Shown here: in pieces, positions 18,000-26,765 of the stretch
Layout of the letters: each line of letters starts with the position of its first letter
How positions within the stretch are numbered: the stretch's first letter is position 1
NCBI RefSeq assembly: GCF_009498035.1
Contig: NZ_CP034550.1
Coordinates: 7,378,001 to 7,442,000, forward strand
DNA from: Saccharothrix syringae
GTDB lineage: Bacteria > Actinomycetota > Actinomycetes > Mycobacteriales > Pseudonocardiaceae
Length of the DNA: 64,000 nucleotides
Direction of reading: 5' to 3'
Made by a program: the position numbers and the translations under genes
The notes under the pieces: model-generated
Seen by the model: only the letters and a program-made list of their open reading frames with translations
Told to the model about the DNA's origin: nothing
Databases searched by the model: none

Positions 18000-19496
18000 T
18001 CAGGCCCGCCAGCCGCGCACCACGTGCCGGCGCAGCTTGCCCGACCCGGTGCGCGGCAACGACGGCACGAACACGACCTCGCGCGGCACCTTGTAGGCCG
18101 TCAGGTGCCGGCGCGCCAGGGCGATCAGGTCGTCGGCCAGTTCGGCGTCGGTCGGTTCGCCCGCCGGTTCACCGGTCGGCTCGTCCGTTGGCCGTACGTC
18201 GGCCGGTTCGCCGGCCCGCACCACGTAGGCGCGGAGCCGGGCCGCCCCGTCGCGGTCGGCCGCGGCGCACACCGCCGCCTCCCGGACCAGCGGGTGCCCC
18301 GCCAGCAGGTGCTCCACCTCCAGCGGGTGGACCTTGATCCCGCCCACGTTCTCGACGTCGTCCAACCGACCGGTGACGCGCACGAAGCCGTCGGCGTCCA
18401 CCGACGCCAGGTCCCCGGTGGCGTACCAGTCGCGCGTGCGCCGGGGCTCACCGCCCTCGTCGACGCCGAGCACCACGGTCGGCCCGCGCACCTGCAACCG
18501 CCCCACCACGTCCGGTTCGACCGGTCCGCCCCGGTCGTCCACCACCCGCACCTCGAACGGCGGCAGCACCCGCCCCACCGTGCCCACCCGCCGCGCGGTC
18601 GGGGTGTTGTGGGTGAACGCCTGCCCGACCTCGGTCGAGCCGATGCCGTTGAGCAGCCGGTCGCCCAGCACCTCCATCAACCGCTCCTCCAACGCCGGCA
18701 GCAGCACCTCGCCCCCGGCGGCGGCGAGGCGGAGGTTCGCCAACCGCTCGCCGCCCGGGTGCGCGATGAGCCGGGCGTAGAACGTCGGCACGGCGAACAG
18801 CGCGGTCACGTCGTACTTGTCGACGATCGCCAGCACGTCGTCCACCACGGGCGGCTCCGGGTTCAGCACCACGCGGCTGCCGCTCATCAGCGGGTAGAGC
18901 AGCGAGTTGCCCAGGCCGTACGCGAAGTACAGCTTGGACACCGAGTGGACGACGTCGTCGGGCGACAGGCGCAGCGCGGGCACGCAGAACGACCGGTGGT
19001 GGACGAGCGCGTCGCCGTGCGCGTGCGGGCACAGCCGGGGCACCCCGGTGGTGCCGGAGGTGAACGTCGCGTAAGCCTGGTCGCCCGCGTCGCGCGGCAC
19101 GACCGGCACCGGCCGGGCCCCGCCGAGCCCGGCGGAGGTCGTCGCGGGCGCGGCCGAGGGCGGCACGTCGCCCGGCCGGTGCACGACCAGCGCGGGCCGG
19201 GCGGCGTCGAGCACCTGGCGCAGCTCGTCGCGGTGCAGCCGGGGGTTGATCGCGACCGGCACGGCGCCGGCGTGCACCGCGCCCAGGAACGCCAGGACGA
19301 AGTCCGGGCTGTCGTCGAGCAGGACCACGACCCGGTCGCCGACCCGCACGCCGTCGCGGACCAGGGCACCGGCCACGCGGGCCGCCCCGTCGTAGACCTC
19401 GGCGTGCGTCAGCGCGGCACCGTCGACCTCGTAGGCCGGGCGGTCGAGCCACCCGCCGGCGGCGGCCCCGGTGCGCAGCACCTCGACCAGGTTCAT
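18000..19496 (-). CDS. benzoate-CoA-ligase-like acyl-CoA synthetase
   Basis: 498 residues, an ANL-family ligase that activates a carboxylic acid with ATP and CoA. Motifs: ATFTSGTTGVPRLCPHAH (P-loop-like), NGIGSTEVGQ, DWYATGDL, GRLDDVENVGG hinge and the catalytic Lys in PRTGSGKLRR. The phrase SKLYFAYGLGNSLLYPLMSG is typical of benzoate/4-hydroxybenzoate-CoA ligases, suggesting an aryl acid. No carrier domain is attached. The ATG overlaps the stop of the glycosyltransferase fusion as ATGA, so the two are co-translated. A short TGEPAGEP repeat interrupts the C-terminal domain. Confidence 0.85.
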   Translation of the reverse strand: MNLVEVLRTGAAAGGWLDRPAYEVDGAALTHAEVYDGAARVAGALVRDGVRVGDRVVVLLDDSPDFVLAFLGAVHAGAVPVAINPRLHRDELRQVLDAARPALVVHRPGDVPPSAAPATTSAGLGGARPVPVVPRDAGDQAYATFTSGTTGVPRLCPHAHGDALVHHRSFCVPALRLSPDDVVHSVSKLYFAYGLGNSLLYPLMSGSRVVLNPEPPVVDDVLAIVDKYDVTALFAVPTFYARLIAHPGGERLANLRLAAAGGEVLLPALEERLMEVLGDRLLNGIGSTEVGQAFTHNTPTARRVGTVGRVLPPFEVRVVDDRGGPVEPDVVGRLQVRGPTVVLGVDEGGEPRRTRDWYATGDLASVDADGFVRVTGRLDDVENVGGIKVHPLEVEHLLAGHPLVREAAVCAAADRDGAARLRAYVVRAGEPADVRPTDEPTGEPAGEPTDAELADDLIALARRHLTAYKVPREVVFVPSLPRTGSGKLRRHVVRGWRA

Positions 19497-21235
19497 CCCC
19501 GTGCCCTCCCCGTCTCCGAACGCCACGCCGACACCACGCCGAGCAGCCCGCCGACCGCGGTCAGCTCCGTCAGCGGCGCGGGACCACCGCGCAACGCGCC
19601 GACGAAGTCCGCGCAAGCCCCGCTCACCGACGGCGCGACGAGGTCGACGACCAGGTCGTCGCCCGTCCCCGCCACCGCGATGCGGAACCGGGGTTCCCCC
19701 CACCCGATCTCGACCGTTCCGGTGACCTCACCGGCCACCGCCTCGGCCCGGACGAGGTCGGGGGTCGCCTCCACCGCGCGCACCCCCGTCACCGGCACGC
19801 CGAGCACCCGCTCGACCGCGTCCAGCGCGTCCGGCCCGAGTTCGGCGACCACGTCCGCACCCGGCACCTCGGGCCGGACCAGCCGCACCTCGAAACCACG
19901 CGGGACCCCGGCACCGCCCTCGGTCACCGCCTTGCCCGCCGCGATCAGCTCCGGGTGGTGCGCCCAGGGCAGGTCGACCGAGCACCGGCCGGGCGCCGCC
20001 CGCGCGGCCCCGACGAGGCTCGCCAGGTCGTCCACGGCCTGCTTGGCCAGCAGGACGTGCAGCCCCCGGCGCAACGCGGTGACGACCGCGGCGGTGTCCG
20101 GCCCGCACACCACGACGCCCTCCGCCGGAACCTCTTCGACCAGTCGCGCCCCGTCGCGCAGCGCCCAGGGCGCTCCGTGCGCCCGGGCAGTCGGCAGCAG
20201 GGAGCGGAGGTCCGAGTCGGCCACGCCGACCACGCGCACACCGGGCACCGCGCCCAGGTCCGGCACCGCCGCCGCCGTCCCGACGACCAGGACCCTGACA
20301 TCAGCGGGCTCCGGCGTGGCCAGCACCCGGTCGCTCGCGAAGAAGCTCAGGTCGGCCGGGGCCTCCGCCGCGTCGTCGAGCACCGCCACCCGGGGCCGGT
20401 CCAGGTCGGAGTAGTCCTTCCGGACCGGCACCCACTCCAGCGCGGCGGGCGGGTGCGCCGGTCCCCGCGCGAACAACCCGGCCCACCGGCTGCGGATCAC
20501 GCGCGTGTGGCGCTTCCAGATGGGCAGCTTGTCGTGCCCGACGTGGTTGAACGTGGTGCCCTCGAAGTGCCGCACGGCCACCGATCCGACGTAGCGCAGC
20601 CGCTCGCCCCCGGCGCGCAGCCGGCAGCACAGGTCGACGTCCTCGCACAGCGACACCGGGTCGAACGCCTCGTCGAACCCGCCGACCCGGCGGAAGGAGC
20701 TGTGCCGGACCATCAGCGCGGCCGTGGGCGCCCACGTCTGCTCCCGGTGCTCCCGGTGCTCGGGCCCCGGCGGCCGACCGCGCCCGACCGCGCCGATGCG
20801 ACCGTCGACGGTGGACCCGCCGCCCGCGCACTGCACCAGCTCCACCTCACCGGGGTAGAGCAGCAGCGGCGACACCGCGCCCAACCCCGGGTCCGCGGCC
20901 AGCTCGGCGGCCAGCACCTCGACCACCCGCGGGTCGTCGACGAGCACGTCGTTGTCCAGGAAGAACAGGTACTCGCCGCGGGCCGCCGCCGCGCCGGTGT
21001 TGCGGCGCTCGCTGCCGCCGCGGTCGTCCTCGTGGCGCAGGACGGTCAGGGGGTGCCCGAGGTCCACCGCGGCCAGGTGCTCGGCGGTGCCGTCGCGCGA
21101 CCCGTTGTCCACCACCACGACCTCGAAGTCCCCGGACGCGCGGGCGAGCGACGCCAGCGCCCTGCGGGTGTACTCCAGGCGGTTCCTGACCAGCATCACG
21201 ACCGAGACCAGGCCCGGTACGGGGGTCGGGTGCAC
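19493..21235 (-). CDS. GT2 glycosyltransferase fused to a Gfo/Idh-like oxidoreductase domain
   Basis: About 580 residues from GTG 21235, chosen for the GAAGGG upstream. Residues 1 to about 260 are a GT-A family 2 transferase: SVVMLVRNRLEYTRRAL, VVVDNGSRDGT, FLDNDVLVDD as the DXD region and FDPVSLCEDVDLC. The second half begins near RVAVLDDA and shows a Rossmann-like region (VRVVGVADSDLRSLL, GVVVCGPDTAAVVTALRRGLH) and a C-terminal beta-rich part, like Gfo/Idh/MocA sugar dehydrogenases. The usual GxGxxG loop is degenerate (VVGTAAAVPDL), so redox activity is uncertain. A fused sugar-transfer and sugar-modifying protein coupled to an aryl-CoA ligase suggests a glycosylated aryl metabolite. Confidence 0.75.
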   Translation of the reverse strand: MHPTPVPGLVSVVMLVRNRLEYTRRALASLARASGDFEVVVVDNGSRDGTAEHLAAVDLGHPLTVLRHEDDRGGSERRNTGAAAARGEYLFFLDNDVLVDDPRVVEVLAAELAADPGLGAVSPLLLYPGEVELVQCAGGGSTVDGRIGAVGRGRPPGPEHREHREQTWAPTAALMVRHSSFRRVGGFDEAFDPVSLCEDVDLCCRLRAGGERLRYVGSVAVRHFEGTTFNHVGHDKLPIWKRHTRVIRSRWAGLFARGPAHPPAALEWVPVRKDYSDLDRPRVAVLDDAAEAPADLSFFASDRVLATPEPADVRVLVVGTAAAVPDLGAVPGVRVVGVADSDLRSLLPTARAHGAPWALRDGARLVEEVPAEGVVVCGPDTAAVVTALRRGLHVLLAKQAVDDLASLVGAARAAPGRCSVDLPWAHHPELIAAGKAVTEGGAGVPRGFEVRLVRPEVPGADVVAELGPDALDAVERVLGVPVTGVRAVEATPDLVRAEAVAGEVTGTVEIGWGEPRFRIAVAGTGDDLVVDLVAPSVSGACADFVGALRGGPAPLTELTAVGGLLGVVSAWRSETGRARG

Positions 21236-21547
21236 GCTGAGCCCTTCGCTGAATGGGTTCCGTCCGGTCACGGCACGGGGTCGGGGCGGTGCGCTCGGGC
21301 CCCGGCGTCGGGATCGGTCCGACCGGTCGGGGTTCCACGTCACCGGACGCGCAGCGCCGGCGCCGCCGACCGCCTCCGGCCGTTGTCCGCTCCACTATGG
21401 TGGGATCGACAACGGCGAATCAGCGCCGGCCGTGCGGAAAAACGTGAACACAGCACGCCTCCCGGCGGGCCGAATGTTTCCGGGCCCGAGCGTAGGGTCT
21501 GTTCAACGCGTGCGCCAGCCCACGAATCGGACTCCCGAAGGGAAAGC
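21236..21547. promoter_or_regulatory. divergent intergenic region
   Basis: 312 bp between divergent genes. It holds the likely promoters of both. The sequence near 21395-21445 (CACTATGGTGGGATCGAC and GAAAAACGTGAACAC) is less G+C-rich than its surroundings. No defined operator or small gene was seen. Confidence 0.3.
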
Positions 21548-22438
21548 GTGGACGAGAACGCGGGTTTCCGCTACGAGCCGCATTCGGCGGACGGTCGCGC
21601 ACAAACGGGATCGACCATCCGGACGGCATTGTTCTGCCATGCAGCAGGCTTCACCGGTCTGGTATGGCGGTCCTGCGCGGTACAACTGTCAACGCCGCTG
21701 CGGGTCGTCGCCCCGGACCTGCGCGGCCACGGCGGCGCGCCACCACTGGCCGAGGACGACGACTGGGGTGTGTTCGCCGAGGACGTCCTGGCCGAGGCCG
21801 CGGAACTGGGTCCCGGACCCCTGATCGGCGTGGGCCACTCCCTGGGCGGCACGGCCCTGCTGCTGGCGGAGGCCCGCAGGCCCGGCACGTTCGACCTGCT
21901 GGTCTGCTTCGAACCGATCCTCGCCACCCACCACGACCCGACCTTCGCCGAGGCGGCCGCCCGCAGGCGCGCGGTGTTCCCGTCGCGAGCCGAGGCGCTG
22001 GCCCGCTACGCCTCCCGCCCGCCGCTGTCGCTGCTGGCGCCGGAGGTCCTGGCCGATTACGTCGACTCCGGCCTGGCCCCCGACCCGGACGGCCGGATGA
22101 GACTCCGGTGCGCACCGGAAGTGGAAGCACACCTGTTCCGAACGGCGATCTCGTGCCCGTGGCGCGCGGCGCTGCCCCGGGTGACCTGCCCGACGCTGCT
22201 CCTGCGCGGCGGCGAATCGGTCGTGGTGACCCGGAAATCACTCGTGGCGGCGTGCGCGGAACTGCCGGCCGGGCAACTGCGGGAAATACCGGGAATGGAC
22301 CACCTGGGCCCCCTCACCCGGCCCGCGGTATTCGCGGAAGTGCTCGACGGGCTGTTCGCCGACTTCCTCAAGTCCTCCGATCCGGCCGCACCCACCAACC
22401 CAGCCCCGCTCACGCCGACCGACCACCGGAACGCCTGA
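21548..22438 (+). CDS. alpha/beta hydrolase
   Basis: 296 residues. The start is GTG 21548, with AAGGGAAAG upstream. Features of the fold: LFCHAAGFTGLVW (oxyanion region), VAPDLRGHGGA, the nucleophile elbow GVGHSLGGTAL with Ser98, CPTLLLRGGES before the acid residue region, and the catalytic His in GMDHLGPLTRP. No signal peptide, so it is cytoplasmic. Substrate unknown; the family includes esterases, haloperoxidase-like and thioesterase-like enzymes. It is convergent with the AfsR-type regulator. Confidence 0.85.
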   Translation: MDENAGFRYEPHSADGRAQTGSTIRTALFCHAAGFTGLVWRSCAVQLSTPLRVVAPDLRGHGGAPPLAEDDDWGVFAEDVLAEAAELGPGPLIGVGHSLGGTALLLAEARRPGTFDLLVCFEPILATHHDPTFAEAAARRRAVFPSRAEALARYASRPPLSLLAPEVLADYVDSGLAPDPDGRMRLRCAPEVEAHLFRTAISCPWRAALPRVTCPTLLLRGGESVVVTRKSLVAACAELPAGQLREIPGMDHLGPLTRPAVFAEVLDGLFADFLKSSDPAAPTNPAPLTPTDHRNA

Positions 22439-22474
22439 CGCCATACCCACCGGCCGATCCCCCGCATCCCCCTG

Positions 22475-25450
22475 TTACCGGCGCACCTCCACCTCCACCA
22501 GCTTGGCCTCGATCTCGACCGCGTCCGGGTGCGCCAGCGGTTCGAGCACTTCCAGCGCCCGCCCCCACGCCTCGAACGCCCCCGCCCGGTCCCCCGCCGC
22601 CCGGAGCGCGTTCCCGAGGTGGTCCAGGCTCGTCGCCTCCAGGTACGGACTGCCCAGCTCGCGGAACAGCGCCGCAGCGTCCCGGTAGCACCGCGCGGCC
22701 TCGGCGTGCCGCCCCAGGTTGTGGTGCGCCCGCCCCAGGCAGTGGAGGTTGTGGGCCTTGCCGTCCCGGTCACCGATCCGGTCCAGCAGCGGTGCCGCCT
22801 CGATCCCGTGCGCGAGGGCCTGCGCGTGCCGGCCTGCCTTGCCGTGGTACCAGCCGACGGCGGTGAGGGAGAACGCCTCCCACGCCTGGTCGCCGGTCTC
22901 GCGGAACAGTTGCAGCGCGTTGCGGGCGTGCCGCAGGGCCCGCACGGGCCGCCCGCGCAGGTCGTAGGCCGCGCCCAGGGAGAAGTGGGTGATGGCCGTG
23001 CCCGTGGTGTCGCCGGCCCGCGCGTGGAGGTCGAGCGCGCACCGCAGGTGCGCCAGGGCGTCGTCCTGGTTGCCCAGCAGGATTTCGGCCCGGCCCAGCA
23101 GGTGGTGGCAGGTGGCGCGGGCGACGTCGTCACCGAGGCGGTCGGCGGCCTCCAGCGCGGTGCGCTGGGTCTCGGCGCGCTGCGCCCAGTGCCCCCGCCT
23201 GCTCAGGTACGTGCTGAGCACCCACGGCAACTGCCACGCGTGCACGTCCAGCCCGGCGCGGGTCGCCTCGGCCGTGGCGGCCAGCAGCGCGTCGTGCTCG
23301 GCGCCGAACCACTCCAGGGCCTCGTGGTAGTCGGCGACGGGCAGGCGCGCGACGCCCTCCCCCGCCGCGACCGGGGTGATCGGCGGCCAGTGCGGCGCCA
23401 GGTGCCGCTCGGCGGCGAACCCGGTGTGCAGGTAGAAGTCGAGGCACCGCCGCAGTGCCGCGCGCCGCTCGGGCGCGTCGTCCGCCAGCTCGGCCAGCTC
23501 GGCCGCGTAGGCGCGGAGCAGGTCGTGCGAGCGGAACCGGCCGGGGCGGTGCTCCTCCACCAGGTGCGTCCGGGTCAGCTCGCCCAGCAGGGCGCGGGCG
23601 CGCGACATGCCCAGCCCGGCCAGCGAGGCCACCGCGCACCGGTCCGCGTCGGGCCCGGGGTGCAGGCCCAGGAGCCGGAACAGCCGGGCCGCCTCCGGGC
23701 TGAGCGTGCGGTACGACCAGGAGAACACCGCGCGCACGCCCGACGTCGTGCCCCCCGGTTCCAGCGCGTCCAACCGGGCCCGCTCGTCACCCAGGTCGGC
23801 GGCCAGCGCGCCCAGCGGGAACGCCGGGTTGCTCACCGCCAGCCCCGCGACCACGGCCAGGGCCAGCGGGAGCCGGGCGGAGTGCGCCACGAGCCGCGCG
23901 ACCGCCTCGGGTTCGGCGGCCACCCGTTCGGGCCCCAACCGCCTGGCCAGCAGCGCCACCGCCTCGGGTTCGTCGAGCACGCCCAGCGGAACGGGGACCG
24001 CGCCCTCCCGGGTGACCAGGTCGGCGAGCCGGTCCCGGCTGGTGACCACCGCGAGGCAGGCCGCGTCACCGGGCAGCAGGGGCCTGACCTGGTCGGCGTC
24101 GTAGGCGTTGTCCAGCACCACCAGCACCCGCCGACCGACCAGCCGCCCCCGGTAGAGCGCGGCCCGCGCCTCCACCCCGGCCGGGACCTGCTCCGGTGGC
24201 ACGCCCAGGGCCTCCAGGAAGCCGCCCAGCACGTCCGCCGGGCACACCGGGCGGCCGGCCCGGTCGAACCCGCGCAGGTCGGCGTGCAGTTGGCCGTCCG
24301 GGAACCGCGCGGACTCGCGGTGCGCCCAGTGCAACGCCAACGACGTCTTGCCCGCACCACCGGTCCCGGTCACCACGACCACGCCGGCGGTGCCCACCGC
24401 GCCGTCGAGCAGGCCGAGTTCGCGGGTGCGGGAGACGAACCACGGCGACGCCGCCGGGAGCTGTCGAGGCACGGGTTCCGGTGGGTCGTTGCCGGGCGGT
24501 GACGTTTCGGCGGCGTTGTCGGGCGGTGGTCTCCCGGCGGCGTTGCCAGGCGGCGACACCCCGGCGGCCTCGTTGAGCGGCGGTACGTCGGCGGCCTTGG
24601 TCGGCTGCCGCGCCTCGGCGGCGTCGCCGGACAACGGCACCTCGGCGGCGTAGTCGAGCGGTGGCGCCTCGGCGGCGAGCACCTGCTGGTGCAGGCGTTG
24701 CAGCCGGTCACCGGGCTCGACACCGATTTCCGCCACGAGCCGGGTGCGGAACTCGCGGTAGTGCGCCAACGCCTCGACCCGGCGCCCGCACCGGTACAGG
24801 GCGAGCACGTGCTGGGCGGCGAGCCCTTCGTCGTACGGGTGCTCCGCGCTCGCGACGGCCAACTCGGGCATCAACTCGGCGTGCCGACCGAGGTCGAGCG
24901 CCACCTCACGGCGCCGGACCTCGGCGGCGAACCGCTCCTGCAGCAGCCGGTCGCGCACCGAGGCCAGCCAGGGGCTGTCCAGCTCCCCGAACGGCGTGCC
25001 CCGCCACAGCCGCAGGGCGCGGTCGAACAGGTCCAGCACCCGCCATTCCTCATCAGCCTGCCGCGCCTGTGGACCTCCGCCGGCCCTTCGCACCGGCCCT
25101 CCCTCGTCAGCCTCCCGCGCCTGCCCGAGCGTGGCGCGGAACAGGTGCAGGTCGACGGCCCCCGGATCGGCGCGCAGCACGTACCCGCCGTGGAGGCGGG
25201 CGATGGCGACCCCCGAGACCCCGTCCAGAACGGCCCGGAGCCGGCACAGGTAGCTGTACACCGCGTGCCGGGCGCGTCGCGGCGGTTGCTCGCCCCACAC
25301 CCGGTCGACGAGCTGGTCCGCGGTCACGGTCCGGCCCAGCTCGACCAGCAGCACGGCGAGCACGGCGCGCTGGCGGGCGTGCCCGACGTCGACATCGCGC
25401 CCGTCCACTTGGACGCGGACGTCGCCGAGCACGGCGAAATCCACAGCCAC
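22475..25450 (-). CDS. AfsR-type SARP regulator (wHTH-BTAD-NB-ARC-TPR)
   Basis: About 991 residues. An OmpR-type winged helix (residues 1-95, FAVLGDVRVQVDGRDV) and a BTAD domain (to about 260) are followed by a degenerate linker of six 9-residue repeats (such as AAGVSPPGN, AAETSPPGN). Then come an NB-ARC ATPase with P-loop GTGGAGKTSLALHWA and LVVLDNAYD, and TPR repeats to the C-terminus. AfsR-type proteins activate secondary-metabolite genes. It lies next to the enduracididine cassette and could control it, an inference from position. GTG 25450 has GGGGGCAG upstream; GTG 25444 is an alternative. Confidence 0.88.
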   Translation of the reverse strand: MAVDFAVLGDVRVQVDGRDVDVGHARQRAVLAVLLVELGRTVTADQLVDRVWGEQPPRRARHAVYSYLCRLRAVLDGVSGVAIARLHGGYVLRADPGAVDLHLFRATLGQAREADEGGPVRRAGGGPQARQADEEWRVLDLFDRALRLWRGTPFGELDSPWLASVRDRLLQERFAAEVRRREVALDLGRHAELMPELAVASAEHPYDEGLAAQHVLALYRCGRRVEALAHYREFRTRLVAEIGVEPGDRLQRLHQQVLAAEAPPLDYAAEVPLSGDAAEARQPTKAADVPPLNEAAGVSPPGNAAGRPPPDNAAETSPPGNDPPEPVPRQLPAASPWFVSRTRELGLLDGAVGTAGVVVVTGTGGAGKTSLALHWAHRESARFPDGQLHADLRGFDRAGRPVCPADVLGGFLEALGVPPEQVPAGVEARAALYRGRLVGRRVLVVLDNAYDADQVRPLLPGDAACLAVVTSRDRLADLVTREGAVPVPLGVLDEPEAVALLARRLGPERVAAEPEAVARLVAHSARLPLALAVVAGLAVSNPAFPLGALAADLGDERARLDALEPGGTTSGVRAVFSWSYRTLSPEAARLFRLLGLHPGPDADRCAVASLAGLGMSRARALLGELTRTHLVEEHRPGRFRSHDLLRAYAAELAELADDAPERRAALRRCLDFYLHTGFAAERHLAPHWPPITPVAAGEGVARLPVADYHEALEWFGAEHDALLAATAEATRAGLDVHAWQLPWVLSTYLSRRGHWAQRAETQRTALEAADRLGDDVARATCHHLLGRAEILLGNQDDALAHLRCALDLHARAGDTTGTAITHFSLGAAYDLRGRPVRALRHARNALQLFRETGDQAWEAFSLTAVGWYHGKAGRHAQALAHGIEAAPLLDRIGDRDGKAHNLHCLGRAHHNLGRHAEAARCYRDAAALFRELGSPYLEATSLDHLGNALRAAGDRAGAFEAWGRALEVLEPLAHPDAVEIEAKLVEVEVRR

Positions 25451-25739
25451 GGCTGCCCCCGAAGACCTGTCCGACCTGGTGATTCCAGGTTAGGGCGGGG
25501 AATGCGCGGGTTCATCACTCGAATCGGTGATCTTGACGAGCGTCCTCACGGGAGTGTCCACACGCTGCGTTTCCGACGCCTCCACCACAGGACGAGCCGC
25601 CGAAGAGCCGTCACGCTCCTGTCAGGTGCGGCGGGGAATCCTGGGGCCGGCACACGGCGGGATGGGGTTGTGCGGACCGCCTCGGACAACGGCACCGGCC
25701 CGTCGTCAATTCGACGAGGAGCGAGGAGCCAGGAGGTCG
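25451..25739. other. gene-free upstream region of the AfsR-type regulator
   Basis: 289 bp without a convincing gene. TTCATCACTCGAATCGGTGAT (25509-25530) contains an imperfect inverted repeat (ATCAC/GGTGAT) that could be an operator. The far end carries several GAGGAGC/AGGAGG runs in front of the small ORF at 25740. Confidence 0.3.
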
Positions 25740-25970
25740 ATGATGGATAAACAAACGGCCTGGACAAGCACCTGGGTGGTGGATAAATGTGGCGGCGGGC
25801 CGGTCTCGGCTGGGAAACCGGCATACGACGACCGACGAGGGCTCCGTCCCGCGCGTTCCTGTGGCCCGAGGGTCGCATCACCCACCTGGGCTCGCCGGCC
25901 GACGGCGCGGTCAAGCCGGCGCGGTGGACCGCCTCGCCCTTCGGGCGCACGGACCGGCTCCCACCGGTAG
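25740..25970 (+). CDS. possible small peptide gene, unknown
   Basis: A 77-codon ORF behind an excellent Shine-Dalgarno sequence (CCAGGAGGTCG-ATGATG). The first ~28 residues (MMDKQTAWTSTWVVDKCG, then GGPVSAGKPAYDD) use AT-rich codons and look like a designed peptide. The rest is Arg/Pro/Ser-rich and looks like out-of-frame translation, so the real product may be shorter or the ORF may be spurious. It converges on mppR. Reported because of the start signal. Confidence 0.25.
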   Translation: MMDKQTAWTSTWVVDKCGGGPVSAGKPAYDDRRGLRPARSCGPRVASPTWARRPTARSSRRGGPPRPSGARTGSHR

Positions 25971-25971
25971 T

Positions 25972-26763
25972 TCAGAGCAAAGTGCCCCCGCACAGCGTCT
26001 CGGCGTAGGAAAAAACGTAACCCCGGCCCACCTCGACGGGCGCCAAGAGGCCGAAGTCGTCGTCCGCGCCGAGGAACCGCAGGTCCGCCCGACCCGCCCA
26101 GATGTCGGAGAACTCGACGTCGGTCACCTCCGAGGTGACCAGCTGGGCGGGGTGCGAGACCCCGGCCACCCAGTCGGGGAACACGCGGCTGTGCACCAGT
26201 GGCACGGCGTGCAGCGCGGGGGGCTCGTCGACCCGCCCCTCCAGGGTCACGGCGGCCTCGGCCACCCGCCGCCCGTGCACGGACACCGTGCCGTGGAACC
26301 GCCCGCCGCCGGCCAGGCGCGGGCCCGCCCTGCCGACCGCCGCCGGTCGGGTCTGGTGGATCTCCCCGAACTGCTTGGGCATCCCCTGCACCCAGCCGCG
26401 GACCAGGGGGACCGCGCTGTCCACCCAGGCGTAGCAGCACCGCGCCATCGGCCGGTCCCGGTGGGTGCACGCCAGCAGGACCAGGAACTCGGTGAACTGG
26501 GTCCGGCCCGGGTCGGGCAGCTCGGCGCCGGACGCGGAGCACCACTGCCACTCGGCGAACACCGCGGCGGCCGCGCCGGGGTCGGGGCCCGGCGTCAGCT
26601 CCGGCGGGAGGAAGCGCCCGGCCTCGGCCGGGTCCACCCGGTAGTCGACCATGACGACGTTGCCGGAGAAGTGCCACGGTGGGGGCGTGAGCATGGACGC
26701 GGTGCCGGACGGCGACAGCGGCAGGCTGTAGCCGTGCGGACCCGCCGCGGTGGTGGGGCGCAT
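25972..26763 (-). CDS. mppR: MppR-like enduracididine biosynthesis protein (acetoacetate-decarboxylase fold)
   Basis: 263 residues of the acetoacetate-decarboxylase-like superfamily. In the mannopeptimycin pathway MppR forms the cyclic guanidine ring from 2-oxo-4-hydroxy-5-guanidinovaleric acid. The Schiff-base Lys is visible at about residue 130 in WVQGMPKQFGEIHQTRP, a motif of the MppR-type rather than true decarboxylases. EWQWC and QFTEFLVLLAC lie in the expected N-terminal strand region. The ATG has GGAAGGAGCTG upstream and lies 2 bp after the mppQ stop, so it is the last gene of the mppP-mppQ-mppR operon. Confidence 0.85.
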   Translation of the reverse strand: MRPTTAAGPHGYSLPLSPSGTASMLTPPPWHFSGNVVMVDYRVDPAEAGRFLPPELTPGPDPGAAAAVFAEWQWCSASGAELPDPGRTQFTEFLVLLACTHRDRPMARCCYAWVDSAVPLVRGWVQGMPKQFGEIHQTRPAAVGRAGPRLAGGGRFHGTVSVHGRRVAEAAVTLEGRVDEPPALHAVPLVHSRVFPDWVAGVSHPAQLVTSEVTDVEFSDIWAGRADLRFLGADDDFGLLAPVEVGRGYVFSYAETLCGGTLL

Positions 26764-26765
26764 GA

